64,000 bases of DNA from Ktedonobacter sp. SOSP1-85 (GCF_016587415.1 NZ_BNJI01000001.1:2891501-2955500), one strand, 5' to 3'. Positions 9,955 to 24,164 are shown, counted from the first letter of the stretch. The notes: generated by a model not told the origin, from the sequence alone. Numbers and translations are program-made.

Positions 9955-10608
9955 TTTCTGCCTCCCTTTCAGCCATTCAGATACGAAGCAACCACATTCT
10001 AGAATTACTTCGGCCACGGTGGATAGTTTTCACATCCCACTAACCCAAATTCCCTACTGTTGTTGCATCTCTTCGCTCTGAATGCGATGTTGTCCTCTCG
10101 TCAAGCCATAGAACCGACGCTCACGCGTCTAGCGCAAGATATACTCCCTATTAGGAAACCTGAGCGCGAAGCGCTAGTTACGCCAGTGACGTTGGTTTCC
10201 GCATAAGATGATACTTGTGTCTCACAAGAACTCCCCCGCTCCGCATTAGCCAGAAGGAGTTTACAGACACCAGAAAAGGCGTCGAGCCTAATGATTAAGG
10301 CTATTTCTTGCGTTTCGCCTTAATCTCTCTCTGACGCCTACACGCGGGCGCCTTTCCCTTTTTCCCTCACGTCCTTGAGAGGAGACGTTCTGAGAATCAT
10401 AGCCACGACGAGATAACTCATGCGTCGCACTGGCTATGTACCAGGAGGACACCCGACTATCACCGTAAGTCGCCCCACGGTGACCGTGATAACCACCCCG
10501 CTTACGCTATAGCAGGGAATTGGCGCGAAACTTGATGGCCACTCCAGTTTACCCTGGCCTTCCCATCAAGCCGCGGCTTGCGGGCAATACTGACGCAGCC
10601 AGACCAGC
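9955..10608. other. rpsL-rpsG spacer (654 bp), multi-hairpin, holds cloverleaf repeat b
   Basis: rpsL and rpsG are normally nearly adjacent; here 654 bp separate them. Besides repeat copy b, there are a hairpin CATAGCCA (10398-10405) / TGGCTATG (10431-10438) with inner CGACG/CGTCG pairs, and a hairpin CTTGATGG (10531-10538) / CCATCAAG (10563-10570) with an inner CCAG/CTGG. No convincing ORF was seen. The density of local stems suggests a structured untranslated RNA segment between the two cistrons. Confidence 0.5.
10150..10209. repeat. Cloverleaf palindromic repeat, copy b
   Basis: GGAAACC and GGTTTCC form the outer stem. The inner hairpins are AGCGC-GAA-GCGCT and GTTAC-GCCA-GTGAC (one G-T pair). 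It lies in reverse orientation relative to copy a, in the rpsL-rpsG spacer. Confidence 0.75.
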
Positions 10609-11058
10609 TTAGCGTTTCCCCTTCGCTGGCGCTGCTGCCTGTCCGGGCTTCGGACGCTTCGCCCCATACTTTGAGCGACCCTGACGGCGCTTGGAGACGC
10701 CATCGCTGTCAAGTGTACCACGAACGATATGGTAACGCACACTCGGCAGGTCCTTCACGCGACCACCGCGGATCAGGACAACAGAGTGCTCCTGTAGGTT
10801 GTGACCTTCACCAGGAATGTATGCGGTGACTTCCATCTGGTTCGAGAGACGAACGCGAGCAATCTTACGCATCGCCGAGTTCGGCTTCTTCGGGGTCATG
10901 GTACGCACCTGGGTGCATACTCCACGCTTCTGTGGAGATCCGCGCAGACGCGAGGTTTTATTCTTTAGCGCGTTGTAGGAATACAGCAGCGCTGGGGCCT
11001 TCACTTTTTTCTGCTTTTGTTTGCGGCCCTTTCGGATCAACTGATTGATTGTCGGCAA
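10609..11058 (-). CDS. rpsL: 30S ribosomal protein S12 (TTG start)
   Basis: The protein starts [13 protein letters not shown] from a TTG at 11056-11058, with GGGAGG eight bases upstream, giving 149 residues. Decoding-centre motifs are present: [35 protein letters not shown] and [18 protein letters not shown]12 monitors codon-anticodon geometry. The lysine of PKKPNS, classic site of streptomycin resistance, is unchanged. A basic Ala/Pro/Lys-rich tail of about 20 residues makes it longer than E. coli S12 (124). Confidence 0.95.
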   Translation of the reverse strand: MPTINQLIRKGRKQKQKKVKAPALLYSYNALKNKTSRLRGSPQKRGVCTQVRTMTPKKPNSAMRKIARVRLSNQMEVTAYIPGEGHNLQEHSVVLIRGGRVKDLPSVRYHIVRGTLDSDGVSKRRQGRSKYGAKRPKPGQAAAPAKGKR

Positions 11059-11158
11059 GGAAAGGTCCTCCCTGTCCCTATAAAAGAATGACTGCAAGCG
11101 CGGATAGCAAAGTTGCTACCCGCGACTTTTTATCACATATACGCGGTTGCATATAATA
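11059..11158. other. rpoC-rpsL spacer with near-perfect hairpin
   Basis: A 12-bp stem with one mismatch and a 2-nt loop lies at 11099-11124 (arms GCGGATAGCAA / TTGCTACCCGC). The T-run flanks it on the plus strand, not downstream on the transcribed minus strand, so it is not a canonical terminator for rpoC. Confidence 0.45.
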
Positions 11159-15511
<4,353 letters not shown>

Positions 15512-15596
15512 GCTACCTCCTGGGGTAAGGGCAGTGTATGCGCGTGAGCATCCTCTGGGCGCGGCTACAGACACGCATACACGGTCGCACTCCCTA

Positions 15597-18500
15597 CTAC
15601 TGGTCTCCTTCGAAACCGGACAGATTAATACCCAGTTCCGGCATCACATCATTCGAGGTGTCTTCCACAAATTGTATCTTCTGCTCGTCCTCGTTCAGCA
15701 CCTCAACGTTGATACCGAGGCTTTGCAATTCTTTGACCAACACCTTAAAGGATTCAGGCACGCCAGGCTCCATAATGTTTTCGCCCTTGACGATGGCCTC
15801 ATACGTTTTCACACGACCTACAACGTCGTCCGACTTGACGGTCAGGATTTCTTGCAGGATATTAGCCGCGCCGTAGGCCTCAAGCGCCCATACCTCCATC
15901 TCACCGAAGCGCTGTCCACCGAACTGCGCCTTACCACCCAGCGGCTGCTGCGTGATCAAGCTGTATGGTCCAGTTGAACGGGCGTGTACCTTGTCTTCGA
16001 CGAGGTGGGCCAGTTTGAGCATATAGGTATAGCCAACAGTGATCGGGTGATCGAATGGCTCACCAGTACGCCCATCATAGAGCTGAACCTTACCTGACTC
16101 AGGCAAGCCCGCACGCCGCAACATCTCTTCGATATCTTCCTCGGTCGCGCCGTCAAAGACCGGGGTGGCGATCTTGAAGCCAAGAACGCTGGCAGCCCAG
16201 CCCAGGTGCGTCTCCATGATCTGGCCGATATTCATACGGTGAGGCACACCCAGCGGGTTCAGGATGATATCCACTGGTGAACCATCGGGAAGGAAAGGCA
16301 TATCCTCAATTGGCAGCACGCGCGAGATAACGCCCTTATTTCCGTGACGTCCAGCCATCTTGTCGCCAGCACCGATCTTACGCTTCTGCGCGATGCTCAC
16401 GCGAACCAGTTGGTTGACGCCTGGCGAGAGCTCATCGCCCGCCTCGCGGGAGAAGACCTTGACCTCGACAACCTTCCCGCGCTCGCCATGAGGCACACGC
16501 AGTGAGGTATCTTTGACTTCACGAGCCTTTTCACCGAAGATGGCGCGTAGCAGTTTCTCTTCAGCGGTCAGCTCCGTCTCGCCCTTCGGCGTGATCTTAC
16601 CGACCAGGATATCCTGTGGACCAACCTCGGCGCCGACATAGATGATGCCACGCTCATCCAGGTTGCGCAGACCTTCTTCACCCACGTTTGGAATGTCGCG
16701 TGTGATCTCTTCGGGACCAAGCTTGGTATCGCGGGCATCCACCTCGTACTTCTCGATGTGGATCGAGGTGAAGAGGTCTTCACGCACGATACGCTCACTA
16801 ATCAGGATGGCGTCCTCGAAGTTGCCACCCTCCCAGCTCATAAAGGCCACCAGAATGTTCTGACCTAGAGCCAGTTCCCCCAGCTCGGTTGAGGAGCTAT
16901 CGGCAACGACCTGGCCCTTGGTAACATAGTCACCCTTCTTCACAATGGGACGCTGGTTAATGCAGGTACCATTGTTGGAGCGCACAAACTTACGTAAGGC
17001 GTGCGAGTAGAGCTGACCATGCTGGTCCATGATCTCGATCTTGCGCGAGGTAGAGGAGACAACCTCACCGGTCGCCTGAGCCACAATAACCTGGCCCGAG
17101 TCGACGGCCACCTGGCGCTCAATGCCCGTACCACAAATGGGCGACTGCGGTCGCAGCAGAGGCACGGCCTGGCGCTGCATGTTCGCGCCCATCAGTGCGC
17201 GGTTCACATCGTCATGCTCCAGGAAGGGAATCAGCGCGGTCGCGACACTCACCGTCTGGCGCGGCGAGACATCCATGTAGTCAATGCTCTCCGAGGGAAC
17301 CTCGGTAAACTCACCCTGATAGCGGGCCAGCACGCGTGCATCAGCAAACTCGTTGGTATCAGTCAGCACAGCGTTCGCCTGGGCGATATAGAAGTTTTCT
17401 TCGTCATCGGCGGTCTGATAATCGACCTCATCGGTGACAAATGGCTTGATGCTCAAAGGCGTATCGCCCAGGAAGGCCAGCTTCTCAAAGAGCTCCTCAT
17501 CTACGCGCACCGGATTGTTGCGCTTGAGTAGCACCTCGCCATCCTCTGTCACGATATCTTCGCGACGACCGTAATAGCCACGCAACTCACGACCAAGCAG
17601 GCGCCCGTCAGTTGCCGCCAGGCGCTTAATCACATGACGATAGGGCGTCTCAATGAAGCCATAGGGGTTAATCTGGCCATAGGTCGCCAGGTTACCAATC
17701 AGACCAATGTTTGGACCTTCAGGGGTCTCAATCGGGCAAATGCGGCCATAGTGCGACTCGTGGACGTCACGTACATCAAAGCCTGCGCGGTCGCGCGAGA
17801 GACCACCGGGACCCAGGGCCGAGAGACGGCGCTTGTGACCGATCTCCGCCAGGGCATTGACCTGGTCCATAAACTGCGACAGCTGGCTGCCACCGAAGAA
17901 CTCTTTCATCGCGGCCACGACAGGGCGGATGTTGATAAGCGCGTTCGGGGTGGCCTGCCCAGGCTCCTGAATGCTCATGCGCTCTTTGACCACGCGCTCC
18001 ATACGTAGCAGGCCAACGCGGAACTGGCTCTGAATCAGCTCGCCCACGCAGCGCACGCGGCGGTTGCCCAGGTGGTCGATGTCGTCCTTGCGTCCACGCC
18101 CATTGTTGAGCGAGACCAGGCGCCGGATGATCGCCACCAGGTCGTCCTGCGTCAGGATACGCTGGCTCTGCGGAATCGAGAGGTCCAGCTTGCGGTTCAA
18201 CTTATAGCGACCAACGTTGCCCAGATCGTAACGGCGTGGATTGAAGAAGAGGTTCTTGACCAGGGAGCGCGCGTTGTCCAGGGTGGCGGGATCGCCAGGA
18301 CGCAGCTTCTTGTACAGCTCCAGGAGGGCCTCCTCCTCCTTCTTCACGGGATCGCGGTCCAGGGTCGCCTGAATATAGCGGATGACTGGGTCGTTATCTA
18401 CCCCGGCGAAGGCATCCAGAATGCCCTGGTCGGTCGAGAGGTCCAGGTCCTCCACATGCCAGTGCTCTTTGGCCAGGCGCGAAATGGCACGCAACAGGGT

Positions 18501-19088
18501 CGTTACAGGTAGCTTACGTTTGCGGTCGATCTTGACTGTGAGCAGGTTTTTATTGCTGGTCTCAAACTCCAGCCAGGCACCACGTCCAGGAATCAACTTT
18601 GCGGCAAAGAGTTTTTTCCCAGTCGTCGCATCCTCGTCCACCGTGAAGTAGACGCCGGGGGAACGCACCAACTGACTCACCACCACGCGCTCGGCACCAT
18701 TGATAATGAAGGTACCAGCCTTTGTCATCAACGGGAAGTCACCCATAAAGATGTCTTTCTCGATGATTTCACCTGTCTCTTTATTAATCAGGCGAGCCTT
18801 CACATTGAGGGGTGCGGCATAGGTCGCGTCACGGTCGCGGCACTCATCCTCGTCATACTTTGGCTTGCCAAAGGGTTCAGGAGGGACAATAAATTCCAGG
18901 CTGAGGTTTTTGCCGGTAAAGTCTTCAATAGGAGAAATTTCTTCGAAAAGTTCGCGGAGACCTTCCTTCTTGAACCATTCAAAGGAGTCGAGCTGAATCT
19001 GAATTAGGCCAGGCATAGGCCGTATGTCCGGGATACGCCCAAAAGAGACGCGCTCTGGGAGTGCAACGGCCTTCGTGCTTACTGCCAT
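15597..19088 (-). CDS. rpoB: RNA polymerase beta subunit
   Basis: 1163 residues from the ATG at 19088 ([19 protein letters not shown]), preceded by AGAGGAG. A further start 33 nt upstream would put that ribosome-binding site inside the frame. RpoB motifs include [24 protein letters not shown] near the N terminus, the rifampicin region [25 protein letters not shown] with normal Q, D and H residues, GEGGNFED-like [15 protein letters not shown], and the C-terminal [23 protein letters not shown]. It opens the supercluster; its upstream region is about 1 kb. Confidence 0.98.
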   Translation of the reverse strand: MAVSTKAVALPERVSFGRIPDIRPMPGLIQIQLDSFEWFKKEGLRELFEEISPIEDFTGKNLSLEFIVPPEPFGKPKYDEDECRDRDATYAAPLNVKARLINKETGEIIEKDIFMGDFPLMTKAGTFIINGAERVVVSQLVRSPGVYFTVDEDATTGKKLFAAKLIPGRGAWLEFETSNKNLLTVKIDRKRKLPVTTLLRAISRLAKEHWHVEDLDLSTDQGILDAFAGVDNDPVIRYIQATLDRDPVKKEEEALLELYKKLRPGDPATLDNARSLVKNLFFNPRRYDLGNVGRYKLNRKLDLSIPQSQRILTQDDLVAIIRRLVSLNNGRGRKDDIDHLGNRRVRCVGELIQSQFRVGLLRMERVVKERMSIQEPGQATPNALINIRPVVAAMKEFFGGSQLSQFMDQVNALAEIGHKRRLSALGPGGLSRDRAGFDVRDVHESHYGRICPIETPEGPNIGLIGNLATYGQINPYGFIETPYRHVIKRLAATDGRLLGRELRGYYGRREDIVTEDGEVLLKRNNPVRVDEELFEKLAFLGDTPLSIKPFVTDEVDYQTADDEENFYIAQANAVLTDTNEFADARVLARYQGEFTEVPSESIDYMDVSPRQTVSVATALIPFLEHDDVNRALMGANMQRQAVPLLRPQSPICGTGIERQVAVDSGQVIVAQATGEVVSSTSRKIEIMDQHGQLYSHALRKFVRSNNGTCINQRPIVKKGDYVTKGQVVADSSSTELGELALGQNILVAFMSWEGGNFEDAILISERIVREDLFTSIHIEKYEVDARDTKLGPEEITRDIPNVGEEGLRNLDERGIIYVGAEVGPQDILVGKITPKGETELTAEEKLLRAIFGEKAREVKDTSLRVPHGERGKVVEVKVFSREAGDELSPGVNQLVRVSIAQKRKIGAGDKMAGRHGNKGVISRVLPIEDMPFLPDGSPVDIILNPLGVPHRMNIGQIMETHLGWAASVLGFKIATPVFDGATEEDIEEMLRRAGLPESGKVQLYDGRTGEPFDHPITVGYTYMLKLAHLVEDKVHARSTGPYSLITQQPLGGKAQFGGQRFGEMEVWALEAYGAANILQEILTVKSDDVVGRVKTYEAIVKGENIMEPGVPESFKVLVKELQSLGINVEVLNEDEQKIQFVEDTSNDVMPELGINLSGFEGDQ

Positions 19089-19516
19089 ATGTGGTATTCT
19101 CCTCTCACCTAGTTCGCCCATAGAGGATTATGAGGGACACGCGGGGGCATGCCACTCACAGAATGCACCAGAGGCCCACACCACTCGCCGCATACACAGC
19201 CGTTTGTCAACGTTGTATAATACATAAGCGTATTACATGTATGCATAGCGTAGAGGCACGGGATGGAGACATTCTCAAAGAGTAACGGGAAACAGAAAAA
19301 ATTTCTTGATAATTGCGAAATGTTATCTATTAGTACCTAGAGTGACCTGTGTTGTGAAACGGTCAACGACAAGAAAAGTAACCGCTCACCAATTCAATAA
19401 GCGGTTACTCCTACTCGCATTGAAACTTAACAATCTCTCCTGCCTTGCGCCCACACATCATCACCCCCAACAGGATATACTCTTGGCATGCTTTACAAAC
19501 TCTGTTTACTACTTCT

Positions 19517-19567
19517 CCGAAAACCTGAGCGCGGAGCGCTAGTCGCGTAAGCGACGTTGGGTTTCGG
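19517..19567. repeat. Cloverleaf palindromic repeat, copy c
   Basis: Outer CCGAAAACC with GGGTTTCGG. Inner hairpins are AGCGC-GGA-GCGCT and GTCGC-GTAA-GCGAC. The second hairpin differs from the GTCAC/GTGAC form of copies d and f at paired positions, so the pairing is kept by compensatory change. Confidence 0.75.
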
Positions 19568-19584
19568 AACAAGAGTTTACTGCC

Positions 19585-19662
19585 TATAAGGAAATCTGAG
19601 CGCTTGTCCCCGAATGGGGGCGAAGCGCTAGTCACACCAGTGACGTTGGTTTCCGCATAAGA
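19585..19662. repeat. Cloverleaf palindromic repeat, copy d (elongated hairpin)
   Basis: GGAAATC and GGTTTCC outer arms with inner GTCAC-ACCA-GTGAC. The other hairpin is lengthened to AGCGCTTGTCCCC-GAAT-GGGGGCGAAGCGCT: the extra sequence is itself self-complementary, so the fold survives the insertion. It lies 17 bp from copy c in the same orientation. Confidence 0.75.
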
Positions 19663-20132
19663 TCTTACAACTAAGAGCCTGGAACAGCAGAAAACTCACA
19701 CCACCCCCCGCTCAACACAATCCAACACAAATCCATGCTGCATACTGACATCGGTGTCGGTCTTCTGCTGTGGATAAAAGTATTGTTTGTGGTATCTACG
19801 CTCACTCTGCGCACTTGGGGAGATGATGTGTTTGTCCGTTCTTTGCTCGCTTGTTAGTCAATCTTGTTAGCCAACCTTGTTAGCCTATTATGTATCTTCT
19901 CATCAGCAGCTATCGGAAATATCGCTGCTTTTAGTATACTACACTGGCAAGAGGTAAGTATACTACTTCCACCTACATATGTCAATACTCTGGTCTGTAT
20001 TTTCTTCGCTTGCCAGTAAAGCGACTAACCAGCACGTTTTCCCATCATTATATCTACCATAGGAAACATCGGCCAGTCATCATTTATTCCACAGGTCAGG
20101 AAAGTCCCCCCCAGACATTGTCCCACGCCACT

Positions 20133-20966
20133 CTACACTAAAACGGCGCGGCGCTCTTCAGACTCGCGTAAGGCCTGCTCAATCTCCTCGCCCAGCGTGG
20201 GATTCCACACCTGTTGCGCGTTATTCCAGCGCTCACGTAGCAAGTCCAGCAAGAAGCAGCGATCTTCCTTGTCCAATAAACGCAGATCCACGAGCGATTC
20301 CTGAGCGCCTGGATAGATGATGGTCAACTGACAATCATCTATGCGTACCATAGTTCGATTGCTCAACTCATAGGTCTGGGGCGCGCCGAGGCTTTTAGTG
20401 AACGAGATGGCACCGACACAGCCAATCAGGATAAATGAGAATGCGACGATACTGACTACCAGGCCCGCCAGACTCAACAAGAGCGCAGACCCAGTCGCCA
20501 GTACCAGTAAGAGCGGCTGTGTAATATGCAGGGTCCAGCCCACAAGAATGGCTGGCACCAGGCCCACCAGCACGGCCACAAAGCACCAGAACTCGCTGTT
20601 CATCATCCAGAAAATGCTGGAAAGGTTCAGTGGAGAGAGATCACGCGCCTCAAGCGAATGCTCGCTGACGAGAAACGTTCCCTTGCGATAGCCCTGGTGA
20701 AGCGCGAAGAGGAAGCGCGCAATCAAAATATCCCCTTTGAGCATCGCGAAGGTCAGGAAACCCAGCAGGCCGACCAGCGCATCCTGCCACTTCAGATAAA
20801 AAGTAAAATCATGACGATAAGTGCCCCACATCCAGCCACACGCCCAGGCCGACCCAAGTGCGCCCAGAAACAGCGCGACCGCCATCAACACACCCAGCAG
20901 GCGCGTCCTCTGATAGGCTGTACGCCCCAGGTGAAAGATATAGGTATCACTAGCAGGTTGTTTCAT
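20133..20966 (-). CDS. Hypothetical multi-pass membrane protein
   Basis: A 277-residue protein of unknown function. Hydrophobic segments lie near residues 22-45, 63-88, 123-145 and 150-187, consistent with four or five membrane spans. A basic N-terminal head precedes the first span. A cytosolic-looking C-terminal domain from about 195 ends in charged helices (EEIEQALRESEERR). The loop after the second span and the C-terminal domain resemble proteins that have an intramembrane pair plus a PH-like beta domain (ELSNRTMVRIDDCQLTI), but this is only a suggestion. Monocistronic; cloverleaf repeat e lies immediately upstream. Confidence 0.8.
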   Translation of the reverse strand: MKQPASDTYIFHLGRTAYQRTRLLGVLMAVALFLGALGSAWACGWMWGTYRHDFTFYLKWQDALVGLLGFLTFAMLKGDILIARFLFALHQGYRKGTFLVSEHSLEARDLSPLNLSSIFWMMNSEFWCFVAVLVGLVPAILVGWTLHITQPLLLVLATGSALLLSLAGLVVSIVAFSFILIGCVGAISFTKSLGAPQTYELSNRTMVRIDDCQLTIIYPGAQESLVDLRLLDKEDRCFLLDLLRERWNNAQQVWNPTLGEEIEQALRESEERRAVLV

Positions 20967-20982
20967 ATTATCCCCTTATGGA

Positions 20983-21052
20983 TCTTATTCCGAAACCCAA
21001 CGTCATTGGCGTGTCTAGCGCTTCGCGCTCAGGTTTTCGGAGAAGAAGATTC
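20983..21052. repeat. Cloverleaf palindromic repeat, copy e
   Basis: Shares GATCTTATTCCGAAACCCAA with copy f. The hairpin AGCGC-TTC-GCGCT is intact, while GTCAT-TGGC-GTGTC pairs imperfectly. Outer CCGAAACC pairs with GGTTTTCGG, and ATCTT with AAGAT. It lies 17 bp upstream of the membrane protein start. Confidence 0.7.
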
Positions 21053-21214
21053 AGGATCTACAGATTGCGTTTGCTTCTCAGCGCTTAACGTATGCCTAGC
21101 CATTATCTCCTATGTCTTTAAACGATTCCCCTGGCGCTGAGGTTACATTATTTGGCCGCCAATTATAACACGTTGTATCTTCGTTTTTCGTATTGATTCC
21201 CTACGAGGGGATAA

Positions 21215-21266
21215 AGAATGAAGACAGGGAGGCGGACCTGGCGGTCCGCCTCCCTGTCTTCATTCT
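21215..21266. terminator. Perfect 24-bp hairpin downstream of cysteine synthase
   Basis: Arms 21215-21238 and 21243-21266 are perfectly complementary over 24 bp with a 4-nt loop (TGGC). No T-tract follows. Between it and the cysteine synthase gene is a direct repeat of GGGGTCCAGGGGCAGCGCC (near 21296 and 21348). Termination is inferred from position only. Confidence 0.6.
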
Positions 21267-21440
21267 TGACTCGGAATTGGCTTGATTACGCAAACGGGGT
21301 CCAGGGGCAGCGCCTTCGGAGCGGACTTGATACGCTCTCTCGCAAAACGGGGTCCAGGGGCAGCGCCCCTGGCGGGGTTTGGGGTGTCCCCAAATTCCCT
21401 TTCTCCCCTCACCACCGCAGGCGGCAGAAAAAAGTGTAGA

Positions 21441-21475
21441 GCGGCAAAACACGCTAAGTTAGCGTGTTTTGCCGC
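21441..21475. repeat. 17-bp perfect hairpin spanning the cysK stop codon
   Basis: Arms 21441-21457 and 21459-21475 (GCGGCAAAACACGCTAA and its complement) are separated by one base. One arm is the last codons of cysteine synthase plus its TAA stop; the other is an inverted copy placed directly after it. Confidence 0.7.
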
Positions 21476-22412
21476 GGAGATCATCGAAGAGGACGGTGTG
21501 TAGATAGCGTTCGGCTGCGCTGGGGAAGAGCGTCACTATGATTTTGCCCCGATTCTCTTCTTTGCGCGCCTCCTGCAAGGCGGCCCAGGCCACGGCTCCA
21601 CTACTAATACCAATCGAGAGCCCTTCGTCCTGCATCAGCTGGATGGCGGTCGCGACCGCGTCTTGATCGCTGACAGGAATGACCCGGTCAATCAGGTCCA
21701 CGCGCAACGTATCGGGGATAAAACCCGGACCTAGGCCCTCCAGGCGATGTGGGCCCGGACGTCCACCTGAAAGGACGGCACAGGAGGCGGGCTCGACGGC
21801 AACGACTTCGACCTCGGGCTTGCGCTCACGCAGCCCCTCGGCGATGCCCGTTAGCGTGCCACCCGTCCCTACACCTAAGATCACCATATCCACAGCACCA
21901 CCCGTCTCCTCCCAGATCTCGACCGCGGTCTCCTCGCGATGTGCGCGTGGATTGGCCTGGTTATAAAATTGCTGGGGATACCAGGCGTACGGAAGGGTTG
22001 TGCGCAACTCAATCACTTTATTGATAGCACCCCGCATCCCCTGGCGCGCGGGCGTGAGCATGACTTCAGCCCCCAGACGCTGCAACAGGAGACGCCGCTC
22101 CAGGCCTACGGTATCTGGCATAGTCAGTATGCAGCGATATCCCCGTGCAGCCGCGATCATCGCCAGCGAGACGCCCATATTACCGCTTGTAGGCTCGATA
22201 ACTGTGCTTCCCGTGCGGAGCAGGCCCTGGCTCTCCGCCTCACAGATCATGCGCTTCGCCACGCGATCTTTGACGCTCCCACCTGGGCTAAACATCTCTA
22301 ATTTGGCCAGTATCGTCGCTGCCGCGCCTCCAGCCCTGGCGGGAAAACGCGTCAACTCGACCAGGGGAGTGCGACCAACGAGTTCAGAAGCGTCGTGCGC
22401 CCAACCGGTCAT
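21459..22412 (-). CDS. cysK: Cysteine synthase (O-acetylserine sulfhydrylase)
   Basis: The 317-residue protein is a fold-type II PLP enzyme. The PLP lysine is K48 in GGSVKDR, TSGNMG near residues 75-80 binds substrate, and GVGTGGTLTG binds the PLP phosphate. The C-terminal SIGISSGA and a PSAAERYL variant of the DGERYLS segment complete the pattern. It makes L-cysteine from O-acetylserine and sulfide. CysK and CysM types cannot be separated confidently by eye. An Rrf2 regulator lies 780 bp upstream, which hints at cysteine or Fe-S control. The start has AGGAAG upstream. Confidence 0.92.
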   Translation of the reverse strand: MTGWAHDASELVGRTPLVELTRFPARAGGAAATILAKLEMFSPGGSVKDRVAKRMICEAESQGLLRTGSTVIEPTSGNMGVSLAMIAAARGYRCILTMPDTVGLERRLLLQRLGAEVMLTPARQGMRGAINKVIELRTTLPYAWYPQQFYNQANPRAHREETAVEIWEETGGAVDMVILGVGTGGTLTGIAEGLRERKPEVEVVAVEPASCAVLSGGRPGPHRLEGLGPGFIPDTLRVDLIDRVIPVSDQDAVATAIQLMQDEGLSIGISSGAVAWAALQEARKEENRGKIIVTLFPSAAERYLHTVLFDDLRGKTR

Positions 22413-22453
22413 AATATCCTGTTCTTCCTTTTGCTATACTTCTCTGCCTGCCC

Positions 22454-22852
22454 TTAACTCTGGGGTTCAGCGGGCAGCAAAGCTGTAATAATATTGATGA
22501 GCTCCTCAATCTTAAAGGGCTTGCGTAACAACAAGCCAGATTGTAAGCCCATGCGATGTAGCTCCCACTCATGACTCCCTGTAATCATAATAATAGGGAT
22601 GTTTTTCGTCTTGTTGTGCCCCTTGAGAATCTTGTAGAGCGAGGCACCATCCAGATTGGGGAGGCCGACATCCAGGAGAATCAGGTGCGCGTCCAGTTCA
22701 GGCAAACGATCCTTGGCCTCTTGCCCATCTATAAAAAAGCTTAATTGCCAATCCCCAAAACAGTCCAGGGTATCACTAAAAAGCGTTCTCAGGAGTGGAT
22801 CATCCTCAATGATAGCGATACGCTTGCTCGCTCCTGGCCGTGTTGCATCCAT
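22454..22852 (-). CDS. Single-domain response regulator (CheY-like)
   Basis: A receiver domain alone: KRIAIIEDDPLLRTLF supplies the acidic pocket, LILLDVGLPNLDG carries the phospho-acceptor Asp, MITGSH the conserved Thr/Ser, and LLRKPFK the conserved Lys. With no output domain it probably passes phosphate or binds a partner protein. The ATG at 22852 gives 132 residues; the frame is open to 22954, but its upstream part is Gly/Arg-rich and a GTG start nearby cannot be excluded. It is 41 nt upstream of cysteine synthase, perhaps co-transcribed. No kinase is adjacent. Confidence 0.82.
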   Translation of the reverse strand: MDATRPGASKRIAIIEDDPLLRTLFSDTLDCFGDWQLSFFIDGQEAKDRLPELDAHLILLDVGLPNLDGASLYKILKGHNKTKNIPIIMITGSHEWELHRMGLQSGLLLRKPFKIEELINIITALLPAEPQS

Positions 22853-22994
22853 TGCTTCAGCCACGTGCTTCCAAACCCCCTTATCGGCTAACGTCCCCGT
22901 TCCTGGCTCAATACCCTCCACGCCCCTGGCGCCTCTCCGCCCACCCCTCCTCAATTGGATTATTATTTATGGATATAAAAACGCGCTTTTTTTC

Positions 22995-23162
22995 GGTAGG
23001 GACCAGCTTTAGCGCGTCCGAAGGCGATTGATCGTCTGTGGGCGCAGCCCAAAATGTTCCATTTCATGATATTGCGCAACAACACTTATTGCCCACCAAA
23101 GGCTTCGGCTTGCGCTGGCATGCCATTAATGGCATTTGGACGCGGTAAACCGGGTCCCTACC
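22995..23162. mobile_element. MITE-like palindromic element, copy A (hybrid ends)
   Basis: A 168-bp member of a family with four other copies. Its left end contains GCTTTAGCGCGTCC and its right end GGACGCGGTAAACCGGG, so it combines the two end subtypes that occur separately in copies B/C and D/E. The internal hairpin GCCATTAATGGC is present. It encodes no protein. Confidence 0.75.
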
Positions 23163-23195
23163 AGATGGAAAGCCGTCTCGCGTTTCGTGTGTGAG

Positions 23196-23633
23196 CTAGA
23201 TATAGTACATGGTCTCGGTGGTGCCTGTACGATGCCGCTGCGCCAGTTCCTCAATTGTGGTCGAGTTAAGTATCTCCTGGGTCGCAGCGTCGATCTTCTG
23301 CCAGACCTCGCGTAGCGCACATCCTGGGGAGAGTTTGCAAAAGTCGGGATTTGGGAGACACTCCATCGGTGGTACATAGCCTTCCAGGGCTTGCATCACC
23401 TGAGCCATTGTAATCTGACCCGGCGCTTTCGCTAGCATATGACCACCCTTGGGGCCACGCACACTCTTTACCAGACCCTCTTTCCTCAAGACCATCAAGA
23501 TCTGATCTAAGTATTGTTCAGGGATATACTGGCGACTGGCAATATCTGAGCTCTCAATTGGCCCCTGTCCATAATAAGCGGCCATATCAAGCATTGCTCT
23601 CAGGCCGTAGTCTCCCTTCATTGTAAGCTTCAT
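23196..23633 (-). CDS. Rrf2-family transcriptional regulator with three conserved cysteines
   Basis: This 145-residue protein starts MKLTMKGDYGLRAMLDMA at the ATG at 23633, with AAGAAAGG upstream, rather than at the longer ORF start. A winged-helix DNA-binding domain includes IPEQYLDQILMVLRKEGLVKSVRGPKGG. C92, C99 and C105 (ECLPNPDFCKLSPGCAL) occupy the place of the IscR/NsrR cluster ligands, so an Fe-S cofactor is likely. Rrf2 proteins control cysteine, Fe-S or nitric-oxide genes. The cysteine synthase two genes downstream makes sulfur metabolism a plausible target. Confidence 0.9.
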   Translation of the reverse strand: MKLTMKGDYGLRAMLDMAAYYGQGPIESSDIASRQYIPEQYLDQILMVLRKEGLVKSVRGPKGGHMLAKAPGQITMAQVMQALEGYVPPMECLPNPDFCKLSPGCALREVWQKIDAATQEILNSTTIEELAQRHRTGTTETMYYI

Positions 23634-24164
23634 ATATGGGACCTTTCTTTCGGGCGATGTGACTGATCTAGCTTCCACTCATCTATTATTAATACATGCC
23701 AAATTACGGTAATCTTATGTGGACGTTGAAGTGCGCGTGACGCCTCCCTTTGCCAGTCACTGCCAACCCGTTTTTCCAGGTGAGGAAAGAGTGATAGATA
23801 CTTAAGATCTTATTCCGAAACCCAACGTCACTGGCGTGACTAGTGCTTCGCACTCAGGATTTTCGGATCAGAAGTAAGTAAAGTTGATATTAGAATATAT
23901 CAGTAAAGCATGCATGTCAATGGGTAGCATCGCTCCTCAACCCCGCTATTACCGCTTTCCCGTTTTGTTACACACCTCAGCTTTGCCACCGCTTCTGCCA
24001 CCTCCATTGATTAATTTCTGCTGAGAATATGGCGCATATGCTCGTACAAGCTTGCAGCCCTGCATAAGGACATCTATAATGAGACTGTCATTCTAAACAT
24101 TTTAAGGCACTCTATTCATGCATGCCATGGCCACGTTTTCTGGGTTCAAGGGGGTCCTGTACTT
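23634..24164. other. Divergent intergenic region with cloverleaf repeat f
   Basis: This 531-bp region separates the Rrf2 gene (minus) from the response regulator (plus). Copy f of the cloverleaf repeat sits at 23805-23870. The rest is AT-richer than its surroundings and must hold both promoters. I see no ORF worth calling. Confidence 0.5.
23805..23870. repeat. Cloverleaf palindromic repeat, copy f
   Basis: Inner hairpins are GTCAC-TGGC-GTGAC and AGTGC-TTC-GCACT. The second carries a T/A pair where copies a-e have C/G, a paired compensatory change. Outer CCGAAACC pairs with TTTTCGG. It is the last copy in the window. Confidence 0.75.

Larger units (their letters stand above)
19089..20132. other. 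1-kb non-coding region upstream of rpoB with two cloverleaf repeats
   Basis: No credible gene lies here. It must contain the promoter and leader of rpoBC. An AT-rich segment near 19205-19235 (TTGTCAACG, TATAAT and inverted forms) is a candidate, but no full minus-strand -35/-10 pair is clear. Cloverleaf copies c and d sit at 19517-19567 and 19585-19662. Further along, GTATACTAC occurs twice (19935-19975), and CTGGCAAG (about 19946) can pair with CTTGCCAG (about 20010). Ribosomal proteins L10/L7-L12, common neighbours upstream of rpoB, are absent. Confidence 0.55.

Noticed and set aside
21271-21440. Direct repeat GGGGTCCAGGGGCAGCGCC as an insertion-sequence remnant
   Set aside because: Two short copies with no inverted ends or transposase fragment; too little to call a mobile element.
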